DNA of 64,000 bases, taken from positions 1 through 64,000 of the forward strand of contig JAUHYD010000012.1 in assembly GCA_030426665.1 (NCBI GenBank). Reading direction: 5' to 3'. The notes under the pieces were generated by a model that was not told where the DNA came from, searched no databases, and worked only from the letters and a program-made list of their open reading frames with translations. A program made the translations under genes and the position numbers. Positions 17,102 to 24,450 of this stretch are shown here, one piece after another (the first letter of the stretch is position 1; every line of letters begins with the position of its first letter). Source of the stretch: Bacteroidia bacterium (GTDB lineage: Bacteria; Bacteroidota; Bacteroidia; Chitinophagales; Chitinophagaceae).

Positions 17102-18241
17102 ATGAGCGAAGCTCCCAAAAAACTTCAGAGGTTTCATTTTATTGATGGTTTCCGAGCTATTGCAGCTATGATGATCGTTTTGCATCACTCTGTATCAAAT
17201 AATGTTATGCGGATATCCGCCCAATTTGGTTTGGGTTTTTTAGGGGAGTTATGGGCACACATAACAGGCTCAGGTGTTAATCTCTTTTTTACAATAAGTG
17301 GTCTGGTTTTATTACGTCCGTATTTAAGGGGAGAAAGAAAGTTCTCCACCGGGATTTATTTCAAAAAGCGGTTTCTAAGAATTTATCCCACGTATTTTGC
17401 TGCAGTTATTTTTGGTGCTGCAATAATTTGGTTTATAAATACTCATCCGACATGGTATAACGAAAGAGGTATACATATTTATTTTTCTTATTGGGAGACC
17501 TTTAAGGAAGCCTTGATGTTTAACTCTGACGGTTCTTACTATAATTTGGCATGGTGGAGCATCCCGGTAGAAGCCATCTTTTACATTATAGCTCCGTTCC
17601 TTATTTTTCTGTTTGCTAATAGAGACGGCCTTCACAAGGGCCGTAATATTGTTTTCCTACTTGTTGGGACATTTTTAGGATCGTTTATTCTTCAGATGGT
17701 TTTTGAACGTTATTTCCCCAACACTTATTCGTATAGTCATGTGGTGTTAAATACCGGTCGTTTTCTGGAGTACCCGATTTGTTTTTTGGTAGGGCTTCTG
17801 CTCGCTGCTCGTGACTTTACTACAAAAAATGCCTATGTCTTTTTGATATGCGGTGCCGTGGTGTATTCTTTTGTTTATGTTTATCGTCCGTTTGAGCATT
17901 CCGGCTTTGGTTTGATTTATGGTGGTCTGCTGATACTTTCTTTCAATAGCGAACGTTTGCAAAGGTTTTTGACACACCCGGTATTGTTATGGATAGGAGA
18001 GCGCTCTTATTCTTTGTTTTTAGTTCACTTTTCTGTATTTTATTTCATTGATAATAGGGCGGCTTTGTGGACTACGCATCGTGGACTCGAATATGCACTG
18101 ATTACTCGTGGAATTGGCATTCCGTTGGCATTCCTTGTCGCTATGTTTTTTTTCGAGTTATTTGAGAAGCGTTTTGTGCGTGGTATGGTTACAGACAAAA
18201 TGTTCTGGCCATGGCAGATTAGTAAGATGCGGCACGATTAA
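17102..18241 (+). CDS. Acyltransferase 3 family membrane protein
   Basis: A 379-residue integral membrane protein of the acyltransferase-3 (OafA-like) family with about ten hydrophobic helices. The family start is clear: HFIDGFRAIAAMMIVLHHS, with the catalytic His near residue 22, followed by a FFTISGLVLLRPY segment and a KRFLRIYPTYF arginine motif. These enzymes O-acylate surface polysaccharides, O-antigen or peptidoglycan from the cytoplasmic face. It follows degT by 50 bp on the same strand, consistent with joint modification of a cell-surface glycan. No periplasmic SGNH domain is fused. Confidence 0.87.
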   Translation: MSEAPKKLQRFHFIDGFRAIAAMMIVLHHSVSNNVMRISAQFGLGFLGELWAHITGSGVNLFFTISGLVLLRPYLRGERKFSTGIYFKKRFLRIYPTYFAAVIFGAAIIWFINTHPTWYNERGIHIYFSYWETFKEALMFNSDGSYYNLAWWSIPVEAIFYIIAPFLIFLFANRDGLHKGRNIVFLLVGTFLGSFILQMVFERYFPNTYSYSHVVLNTGRFLEYPICFLVGLLLAARDFTTKNAYVFLICGAVVYSFVYVYRPFEHSGFGLIYGGLLILSFNSERLQRFLTHPVLLWIGERSYSLFLVHFSVFYFIDNRAALWTTHRGLEYALITRGIGIPLAFLVAMFFFELFEKRFVRGMVTDKMFWPWQISKMRHD

Positions 18242-18272
18242 GGTGCTATTAATTATTTTGTAAATAACGTAG

Positions 18273-18296
18273 CGCCTGGATGTAAAAAATCAGGCG
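18273..18296. terminator. GC-rich stem-loop between acyltransferase gene and dapD
   Basis: CGCCTG and CAGGCG pair around a 12-base A-rich loop in the 70-bp gap. There is no following T-run, so it may be a weak terminator or a leader hairpin of dapD (ATG 16 bases downstream). Confidence 0.3.
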
Positions 18297-18311
18297 ACAA
18301 AAAGAGAGATT

Positions 18312-19130
18312 ATGCAACAGGAATGGAAAGAGGCGGTAGAAGCCGCATACGACAACAGAGAATTATTAAACACAGGTTCTTATACCGATGCTGTTAGATC
18401 AGTTTTAGAAGAAGTTGATAAGGGCAGGTTACGCGTGGCATCACCTACAGATAATGGCTGGGAAGTACAGGAGTGGGTCAAGAAGGCAATTCTGCTTTAC
18501 TTCGGAATACAAAAGATGAAGACGTGGGAAGTACCGCCTTTTGAGTTTTACGACAAGATGGAGCTGAAAAAGGACTATGCTTCTTTGGGAGTGCGCGCTG
18601 TACCTCATGCCGTTGCCAGATATGGAGCATATATAGCGAGGAACGTAGTGCTGATGCCATCTTATGTAAATATCGGTGCTTACGTGGACGAAGGTACTAT
18701 GGTAGACACATGGGCGACCGTTGGCTCTTGTGCACAGATAGGAAAGGGAGTGCACCTGAGTGGCGGTGTTGGTATTGGCGGAGTACTAGAGCCATTGCAG
18801 GCATCACCCGTGATCATAGAGGATGGATGTTTCATTGGATCCAGGTGTATAGTTGTGGAAGGTGTGATTGTTGAGAAAGAGGCGGTACTGGGTGCCAATG
18901 TGGTACTGACACAATCGACAAAAATTATAGACGTAAGCGGTAGCGAACCTGTTGAGTACAAAGGGCGTGTGCCGGCACGTAGTGTTGTAATACCGGGTAG
19001 CTATGCCAAGAAGTTTCCCGCTGGTGAGTATCATGTAAACTGCGCCTTGATAATTGGAACCCGTAAGCCATCGACAGACTTGAAAACTAGCCTTAATGAT
19101 GCGCTTAGAGAGTTTAATGTGGCGGTGTAA
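18312..19130 (+). CDS. dapD: 2,3,4,5-tetrahydropyridine-2,6-dicarboxylate N-succinyltransferase
   Basis: At 272 residues it has the normal DapD length. The N-terminal helical domain is followed by a left-handed beta-helix with hexapeptide repeats: YVNIGAYVDEGTMVDTWATV, GKGVHLSGGVGIGGVLEP and EDGCFIGSRCIVVEGV. DapD transfers succinyl from succinyl-CoA to tetrahydrodipicolinate in the succinylase branch of lysine/diaminopimelate synthesis. No other dap gene is close. It precedes the toxin-antitoxin genes by about 60 bp on the same strand, but those have their own promoter-like element. Confidence 0.95.
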   Translation: MQQEWKEAVEAAYDNRELLNTGSYTDAVRSVLEEVDKGRLRVASPTDNGWEVQEWVKKAILLYFGIQKMKTWEVPPFEFYDKMELKKDYASLGVRAVPHAVARYGAYIARNVVLMPSYVNIGAYVDEGTMVDTWATVGSCAQIGKGVHLSGGVGIGGVLEPLQASPVIIEDGCFIGSRCIVVEGVIVEKEAVLGANVVLTQSTKIIDVSGSEPVEYKGRVPARSVVIPGSYAKKFPAGEYHVNCALIIGTRKPSTDLKTSLNDALREFNVAV

Positions 19131-19132
19131 CT

Positions 19133-19159
19133 ATGTCCGATTTTGCTAAATATGGACAT
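19133..19159. promoter_or_regulatory. Candidate operator (inverted repeat) upstream of parD
   Basis: ATGTCC (19133-19138) and GGACAT (19154-19159) are exact 6-bp complements with a 15-base spacer, overlapping the -33 box of the promoter at 19142-19172. ParD-type antitoxins autorepress through such sites; the role here is inferred from position. Confidence 0.4.
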
Positions 19160-19172
19160 TTTCATAACTTTG
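19142..19172 (+). promoter_or_regulatory. Promoter of the parDE genes (TTTG-N19-TAACTTTG)
   Basis: TTTG at 19142-19145, 19 bases, then a perfect TAACTTTG at 19165-19172. This is the best match to the Bacteroidota -33/-7 consensus in the window and lies 16 bases before the parD ATG. Confidence 0.6.
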
Positions 19173-19188
19173 CTTTATAAAACTGGTT

Positions 19189-19419
19189 ATGAATATAAGC
19201 TTCACAGAGAAACAGGAAAGCTACATTTCTGAGCAATTGGCAAGTGGCGACTATCAGAATGCATCAGAGGTAGTTCGGGATGCTTTACGCATGCATGAGT
19301 TGTACAGACACCGTATGCTAGCAGAATTGCGAGCTGAAATTGCTAAGGGATGGGACGCAGCACCTAGTACTCATACTGTGAGAGATATAATCGCTCGAAA
19401 ACGCAAATCAAGCAAGTAG
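19189..19419 (+). CDS. parD: ParD-family antitoxin (ribbon-helix-helix)
   Basis: A 76-residue antitoxin. The N-terminal ribbon-helix-helix (MNISFTEKQESYISEQLASG, then YQNASEVVRDALRMHE) matches the ParD/CC2985 family that binds operator DNA. The C-terminal part, rich in charged residues (AELRAEIAKGWDAAP ... RDIIARKRKSSK), would wrap and neutralise the toxin. It lies 2 bp ahead of parE. A strong promoter-like element and an inverted repeat upstream fit autoregulation by the ParD-ParE complex. Confidence 0.9.
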   Translation: MNISFTEKQESYISEQLASGDYQNASEVVRDALRMHELYRHRMLAELRAEIAKGWDAAPSTHTVRDIIARKRKSSK

Positions 19420-19421
19420 TT

Positions 19422-19730
19422 ATGGCGATATATTTACGCTATACCCTTTCGGTTGAGGCTGAGACTGATTTGGATGAGATATATGATTATACACTTGCGC
19501 AGTTTGGTGAAGGACAAGCAGTGAAGTACTTAGTCGGGATAGACGATTTATTAGAATTGCTTTGTAGTAATCATGATTTAGGGAGAGTGCGAAATGACAT
19601 TAGAGCAGGATTAAGAAGCCTGTCCTACCAAAGCCATGTAATTTTTTACACAATACGTGAGGGTGATATTTGGATCGTCAGGCTTTTGCATGCAAGGAGA
19701 GATGTCTTAAGGTTCTTACCAAATGCGTAA
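19422..19730 (+). CDS. parE: ParE/RelE-superfamily toxin
   Basis: A 102-residue toxin of the ParE/RelE fold: YTLSVEAETDLDEIYDYTLAQFGEGQAVKYLVGIDDLLELL at the start, then RAGLRSLSYQSHVIFYTI and a final IVRLLHARRDVLRFL. These match ParE proteins, which poison DNA gyrase, rather than ribosome-dependent RelE, whose catalytic set is not obvious. It is separated from parD by two bases, so it is translated from the same mRNA. The following immunity-like gene begins 12 bp after its stop and is probably co-transcribed. Confidence 0.9.
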   Translation: MAIYLRYTLSVEAETDLDEIYDYTLAQFGEGQAVKYLVGIDDLLELLCSNHDLGRVRNDIRAGLRSLSYQSHVIFYTIREGDIWIVRLLHARRDVLRFLPNA

Positions 19731-19741
19731 TAGAGTTGGGT

Positions 19742-20164
19742 ATGGCGACAATAGAAAGTATTGAAAACGAATATTGGGGTAGTCCTGAATACGATTCTTA
19801 TTTAGTCGAGACTATACATAAATTAAGAAAGAAGAATATTGATGAGTTTACAGCTGAAGATTTGAGAATTATGATAGGGCAGAAATGTAGTCTCCCGATA
19901 GTTATTCCATTAGCGATAAAAAAGCTAGAAAAGAACATCCTGAAGTCCGGGCATTTTTATGATGGAGATTTACTTCAATATGTACTCGAATCTTCACCAG
20001 AGTATTGGGCAGAAAACCTGGATGTCAAAGACAGTTTCAAGAAAGTATTTGTCAAAAACAGAAAGAAAATCAAGGGGTCTACGTTGCATGAGCGATTTAA
20101 AGCAAAACTGATTACAGCTTATGAACAGTTTGTAAATGGAGCAAAGGTTACGGCATTTAATTGA
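19742..20164 (+). CDS. CdiI-like contact-dependent inhibition immunity protein (orphan)
   Basis: A 140-residue soluble protein resembling the CdiI-type immunity family recalled for contact-dependent growth inhibition: an ENEYWGSPEYDSYLVETIHKLR-type start, a FTAEDLRIMIGQ motif, then LPIVIPLAIKKLEKN and SGHFYDGDLLQYVL. Members neutralise a cognate CdiA toxin tip. No CdiA, CdiB or polymorphic toxin is in the window, so this is an orphan immunity gene or an immunity pool member. The ATG at 19742 was chosen because upstream codons of the open frame overlap parE. Base composition is AT-richer than dapD or pfkB, suggesting transfer. Confidence 0.7.
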   Translation: MATIESIENEYWGSPEYDSYLVETIHKLRKKNIDEFTAEDLRIMIGQKCSLPIVIPLAIKKLEKNILKSGHFYDGDLLQYVLESSPEYWAENLDVKDSFKKVFVKNRKKIKGSTLHERFKAKLITAYEQFVNGAKVTAFN

Positions 20165-20184
20165 TGCACTAATTGAATTTGGGA

Positions 20185-20216
20185 TTTCATATCTACCGCC
20201 ATATCTATTACATTTG
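20185..20216 (+). promoter_or_regulatory. Candidate promoter of the PfkB-family kinase gene
   Basis: TTTC at 20185-20188, 20 bases, then TACATTTG at 20209-20216. The -7 element is an exact TAnnTTTG match, 17 bases before the ATG. Confidence 0.4.
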
Positions 20217-20233
20217 CAGCAAAATTTATTATT

Positions 20234-21154
20234 ATGTCTTTATTGGTAGTAGGTACAATGGCGTTTGACGCATTGGAAACCCCGTTTGGAAAAGTAGATC
20301 GCATTATAGGTGGGTCTGCAACTTATGCTGCATGGGCGGCATCTTATTTTGCTAAAAATATATCTCAGGTTTCAATAGTTGGGGGTGATTTTCCTCAGGC
20401 TGAAATGGATGCGCTCACCAACCGTGGTGTATCGATGGAAGGCGTAGAGGTTGTGGCTGACGAAAAGAGCTTTTTCTGGAGCGGTCGCTACCACATGGAT
20501 ATGAATACACGTGATACACTGGTTACAGAGTTGAATGTGCTGGAGCGTTTCGACCCTAAGATACCGGACAGCTATCAGGGAGCCAAGTATGTAATGCTGG
20601 GCAATCTGTCGCCATCAGTTCAGATAAGTGTACTCGACCAATTGAAGGAAAAGCCGAAGTTGGTAATAATGGATACCATGAACTTCTGGATGGACATTGC
20701 ACTTGATGAGTTGAAGAAAGCTTTAACTAAGGTAGATTTGTTGATGGTCAACGATAGTGAAGCACGTCAGTTAAGTGGAGAGTATTCTCTGGTAAAGGCT
20801 GCGAAGAAAATTCAAAGCATGGGACCAAAATATATCATTATTAAGAAAGGTGAGCATGGTGCATTGTTGTTTCACGGAGACAACGTATTCTCTGCCCCTG
20901 CGCTTCCTCTTGAAGATGTTTATGACCCAACAGGTGCGGGAGATTCTTTTGCGGGTGGTTTTATAGGTTATTTAACCCGCATAGATGATATTTCCTTCGA
21001 GGCAATGAAGGCTGCGATCATTATAGGTTCTGCCATGGCGTCGTTTTGTGTGGAGAAGTTCGGACCAACTAAGTTGCAGGAATTGAATATGGATAACATT
21101 GATGCTCGCGTTGAGGAGTTCGTTTCTCTTTCGAACTTTGAGATAAGAGGTTAA
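20234..21154 (+). CDS. PfkB-family sugar/nucleoside kinase
   Basis: A 306-residue ribokinase-family enzyme. The N-terminal substrate-binding segment reads DRIIGGSATYAAWAASYF, and the C-terminal PfkB signature 2 is DPTGAGDSFAGGFIGYL with the catalytic Asp (about residue 238) and anion-hole glycines. IIKKGEHGALLF precedes it. The kinase phosphorylates a sugar or nucleoside hydroxyl with ATP; the substrate cannot be told from sequence. It is a single gene with its own candidate promoter and a strong terminator 20 bp after the stop. Confidence 0.88.
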   Translation: MSLLVVGTMAFDALETPFGKVDRIIGGSATYAAWAASYFAKNISQVSIVGGDFPQAEMDALTNRGVSMEGVEVVADEKSFFWSGRYHMDMNTRDTLVTELNVLERFDPKIPDSYQGAKYVMLGNLSPSVQISVLDQLKEKPKLVIMDTMNFWMDIALDELKKALTKVDLLMVNDSEARQLSGEYSLVKAAKKIQSMGPKYIIIKKGEHGALLFHGDNVFSAPALPLEDVYDPTGAGDSFAGGFIGYLTRIDDISFEAMKAAIIIGSAMASFCVEKFGPTKLQELNMDNIDARVEEFVSLSNFEIRG

Positions 21155-21173
21155 TATTTGTGAATTAATATTG

Positions 21174-21214
21174 ATACCGGTTTGTTGCTGTTCAGCTCAA
21201 ACCGGTATTTTTTT
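21174..21214 (+). terminator. Rho-independent terminator
   Basis: ATACCGGTTTG and CAAACCGGTAT are perfect 11-bp complements with a 13-base loop and a following run of seven T, just after the PfkB-family kinase gene. Confidence 0.92.
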
Positions 21215-21248
21215 GCCTTAATGTAGCGACAATTAGTTCGAACATAAC

Positions 21249-21965
21249 TTAAAGGTTCAGGTAAAAGTCACCGAGCAGCTTACGGAAGTGTGGAGTGTAT
21301 CGCCCTTCAGCATCCAGTATCATCAAAGTGTCTATTTGAGGTTCCTGTGCTATCGTTCTTTTCCAGAGGCTGATAATTCTCTTAGGTTTTGCACCTGGTC
21401 TGTGCGATATTTCCAGCACGTGTGTGCAGTATAGATTGTACGTTTTAGCTGCATTCGCAAATGTTCTGTGTTCTGCCGATGGAAGAAGGACAGAAAAACT
21501 CCCGGTAGGTGATAGATGGCGTTGAACGACCGCCAGTAAGTCGTGTTTATTCAGGGAAGAATCGTGGCGAGCAAGGTTTCTTCCGGCGTCTGGTCCCTGC
21601 AGACTGTTACTGAAGAATGGTGGGTTGCAGATAATAAGGTCATATTTCTTATGGGTTTGTGGTACACTTTTTATGTTATCGCAGCTAATGTTTATGCGCT
21701 CTTTCCAAGGAGACAAATCAAAGTTTTTTGCAGCTTGGGTTGCTGCCGTTGTTTCTACTTCTACCGCGTCAATCGTTATATCAGCATGGCGTTGTGCCAG
21801 CATTAGCGATAGCAATCCCGTGCCGGCACCAATGTCTAATACACTTCTGGTTTCGGGAGCTATTGGCGTCCACGCGCCTTGAATACATGCGTCTGTGGTT
21901 ACTTTCATAGCACACCCATCCTGTTCAATCCTGAACTGTTTGAATTGAAACCAGTTGTTACTCAT
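21249..21965 (-). CDS. trmN6: tRNA1(Val) (adenine37-N6)-methyltransferase
   Basis: A 238-residue Class I SAM methyltransferase of the YfiC/TrmN6 family. The SAM-binding loop is VLDIGAGTGLLSLM (about 42-55), followed by the acidic IDAVEVE, and the N6-adenine catalytic motif is NPPFF in LIICNPPFFSNSL (about 116). TrmN6 methylates A37 of tRNA1(Val). Its ATG overlaps the tsaD stop by four bases (ATGA), so the two are translationally coupled; both gene products act on tRNA position 37. Confidence 0.87.
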   Translation of the reverse strand: MSNNWFQFKQFRIEQDGCAMKVTTDACIQGAWTPIAPETRSVLDIGAGTGLLSLMLAQRHADITIDAVEVETTAATQAAKNFDLSPWKERINISCDNIKSVPQTHKKYDLIICNPPFFSNSLQGPDAGRNLARHDSSLNKHDLLAVVQRHLSPTGSFSVLLPSAEHRTFANAAKTYNLYCTHVLEISHRPGAKPKRIISLWKRTIAQEPQIDTLMILDAEGRYTPHFRKLLGDFYLNL

Positions 21966-22969
21966 GACCAGGATGCTCTTGCGCTCGGAGTAATATCCAT
22001 GTCTGCAAATTCTTCTTTCAGATACTTATGATACCCGGTTATCCCAATCATGGCGGCATTGTCAGTACAATACTCAAATTTTGGAATATACACCTGCCAG
22101 CCGCTTTTTTCTCCTTCTTGTTTGAGCGCGTTCCTCAGGCCGCTATTGGCCGATACACCACCTGCTATGCCTACGTGTTTTATGTTAAGCTCTGTAGCGG
22201 CTTTTTTCAGTTTGGTCATCAATACCTTAATGATTGTATACTGTACAGAGGCACAAATGTCATTTAGATTCTGTTCTGCAAAATCAGGGTTGTTCTTTCG
22301 TTCTTTTTGTAAAAAATACAGGACCGATGTTTTAATTCCGCTAAAGCTAAACGTGTAGTCTTTCATTTCATTTGTCGGAAACTTAAAGCGAAGTGGGTCT
22401 CCCAATGCAGCATACTTGTCTATGAGTGGTCCTCCCGGATAGGGTAGCCCCAGCATTTTAGCTACTTTGTCAAATGCTTCACCTGCGGCATCATCCATAG
22501 TTTCGCCGAGCACTTCCATATCCAGATAGTCACGACACAGTACTATTTGGGTATGTCCTCCTGATACGGTCAGGCAGAGAAATGGGAATTCCGGTTTCTG
22601 CTCTATAAAGTGCGCCAATACATGAGCCTGCATGTGGTGAACTGCTATCAGCGGTATGTTTGATGCTTGTGCAAAAGACTTTGCAAAACAGGCACCGACC
22701 ATAAGCGAGCCAATAAGCCCAGGGGCTTGTGTAAATGCTACCGCGGTCATATCGTGTTTGTTGACGCCAGAGTCGGCAATTGCAGCTTCTACCACAGGAA
22801 TTATATTCTGTATGTGCGCACGGGAAGCCATTTCCGGCACCACGCCGCCAAAGCGCTCATGCACCTTTTGTGTGGCAATATGGTTGCTAAGTACTTTCCC
22901 GTTTTGTATTACGGCCGCACTCGTTTCATCGCACGATGATTCTATGGCAAGGATGTTGATGTCTGACAT
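21962..22969 (-). CDS. tsaD: tRNA N6-adenosine threonylcarbamoyltransferase TsaD
   Basis: A 335-residue Kae1/TsaD protein (also called Gcp), the catalytic part of the complex that adds threonylcarbamoyl to A37 of ANN-decoding tRNAs (t6A). ASKHA-fold motifs are in place: AIESSCDETSAAV at the start, the metal His pair in HHMQAH (H112, H116), LTVSGGHTQIV, and GGVSANSGLR plus CTDNAAM near the C-terminus. The start is the ATG at 22969; a TAAATTTG-like element (reverse, 22983-22990) lies just upstream. It is followed by trmN6 with a four-base overlap. Confidence 0.95.
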   Translation of the reverse strand: MSDINILAIESSCDETSAAVIQNGKVLSNHIATQKVHERFGGVVPEMASRAHIQNIIPVVEAAIADSGVNKHDMTAVAFTQAPGLIGSLMVGACFAKSFAQASNIPLIAVHHMQAHVLAHFIEQKPEFPFLCLTVSGGHTQIVLCRDYLDMEVLGETMDDAAGEAFDKVAKMLGLPYPGGPLIDKYAALGDPLRFKFPTNEMKDYTFSFSGIKTSVLYFLQKERKNNPDFAEQNLNDICASVQYTIIKVLMTKLKKAATELNIKHVGIAGGVSANSGLRNALKQEGEKSGWQVYIPKFEYCTDNAAMIGITGYHKYLKEEFADMDITPSARASWS

Positions 22970-23048
22970 GATTTCTGTGAAGCAAATTTAGTTATATCGT
23001 ACCAATAATGTGCTCAATGTTATTAACGTTGCGGGTGGTGTATTAATG

Positions 23049-24311
23049 CTACCGGGCAGGACTCGCCTTGTCTGTTGGTTTTAGTATCAGGCGCAGCGTA
23101 GTGTCATTGGTAAAGTAGCTGATTGTCCAGTTGACAAAAATGAAAAACTTGTTTCTAACGCTTAGAATGAGCATCAGATGCAGAAACATCCAGGTAAACC
23201 ATGCCATTCTACCCTGAAAGCTTAAGGATGGAAGGTCTACGACTGCTTTATGTTTACCGATAGTTGCCATTGATCCGGGGGACTTGTAAGTGAATTGCTC
23301 CATTGGTAGCCCTTTATCGGTTTTCTTTATGTTCGTAGCCAGTAGCTTTGCTTGATTAATTGCTACGTTGGCGACTTGGGGGTGCCCTTTAGGGTAATCT
23401 TGACTTTCCATGTAGGCAATGTCGCCAATAGCGAAAACACTCTTCAACGTATGTACTTGGTTATATCTGTCTACTTTTATTCGTTGTCCCCGCACTATAG
23501 CATCGCTTGGTAATCCGTCAGGAACATTGCCTTTAATGCCTGCAGCCCATATCACTGTCTTTGTCGGGATAGTAGTGCCGTTGTTTAGTTTCAGTTTCGT
23601 TCCGTCGTATTCCTCGGCCAGTGTATTGACCAGTACTTTTACGCCAATTTCCTCCAGGTATTCTTTGGACATTTTCTGCGAATCGGCGCTCATGTTTTGG
23701 AGTGTATTGGCCATACCTTCAACCAGGTATATATTCAGCGCAGAGAAGTCCATGTCGGGATAGTCTTTCGGAAGAACATATTTTTTCATTTCGGCTAATG
23801 CTCCGGCTAACTCTACACCTGTTGGTCCGCCACCCGCGATGACGATGTTCATTATCTCTTCTCTTTCATTGGGTGGGGCAGCTAAAGTGTCTTCGAAGTT
23901 CTGGAGTATTCTGTTTCTGAGGGTTATTGCTTCATTCGTTGACTTCATCGGGAAGCAATACTTTTCGAAGTTTTCGTTCCCGAAATAGTTTGTGGTACAT
24001 CCGGTTGCTATTACCAGATAGTCATATTCATGCGAATCCGATTCGGTTGTTACAGTTTGCCCGTCAATATCAATGGATTTTACCTCGGAGACACGAACAT
24101 GAATATTCCTGTCATTCTGGAAAACCTTTCTTAAAGGGAATGAGATGGCACTTGGTTCAAGTCTGGCAGTGGCTACCTGGTAGAAAAGTGGCTGAAACTG
24201 ATGAAAGTTATTCTGGTCGATAAGGGTGATTTCATACCCATCTGAGTTGAGGTGTCTTGCTAGTTGTAGCCCTGCAAAACCGGCACCTAAAATGACTACT
24301 TTCTTTTTCAT
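23049..24311 (-). CDS. Type II NADH dehydrogenase (NDH-2) family oxidoreductase
   Basis: A 420-residue two-dinucleotide-binding flavoprotein. The FAD motif is VVILGAGFAGLQLARHL at the N-terminus, the NAD(P)H motif is IVIAGGGPTGVELAGALAEM (about 155-175), and the second FAD contact is SVFAIGDIAYM (about 290-300). The C-terminal region (MAWFTWMFLHLMLILS) is hydrophobic, as in NDH-2 enzymes that dock on the membrane. It would oxidise NADH and reduce menaquinone without proton pumping. A TACCTTTG -7 element lies upstream (reverse, 24336-24343). Confidence 0.87.
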   Translation of the reverse strand: MKKKVVILGAGFAGLQLARHLNSDGYEITLIDQNNFHQFQPLFYQVATARLEPSAISFPLRKVFQNDRNIHVRVSEVKSIDIDGQTVTTESDSHEYDYLVIATGCTTNYFGNENFEKYCFPMKSTNEAITLRNRILQNFEDTLAAPPNEREEIMNIVIAGGGPTGVELAGALAEMKKYVLPKDYPDMDFSALNIYLVEGMANTLQNMSADSQKMSKEYLEEIGVKVLVNTLAEEYDGTKLKLNNGTTIPTKTVIWAAGIKGNVPDGLPSDAIVRGQRIKVDRYNQVHTLKSVFAIGDIAYMESQDYPKGHPQVANVAINQAKLLATNIKKTDKGLPMEQFTYKSPGSMATIGKHKAVVDLPSLSFQGRMAWFTWMFLHLMLILSVRNKFFIFVNWTISYFTNDTTLRLILKPTDKASPAR

Positions 24312-24394
24312 GTTGCAGTCTTAATTGGTATAATACAAAGGTATGCCGGCAATCGTTCTCAGCCCGTAGAATAGTGTTAAAGTGTGGCAATAAC

Positions 24395-24427
24395 GAAAAA
24401 CGCTCTCGCATAATTGCAAGAGCGTTT
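24395..24427 (-). terminator. Rho-independent terminator of the beta-barrel gene
   Basis: AAACGCTCT and AGAGCGTTT are perfect 9-bp complements with a 12-base loop; read on the minus strand the hairpin is followed by a T-run. It lies 24 bases past the stop at 24451. Confidence 0.85.
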
Positions 24428-24450
24428 CTAAGTATTTGTACAGTTGGATA

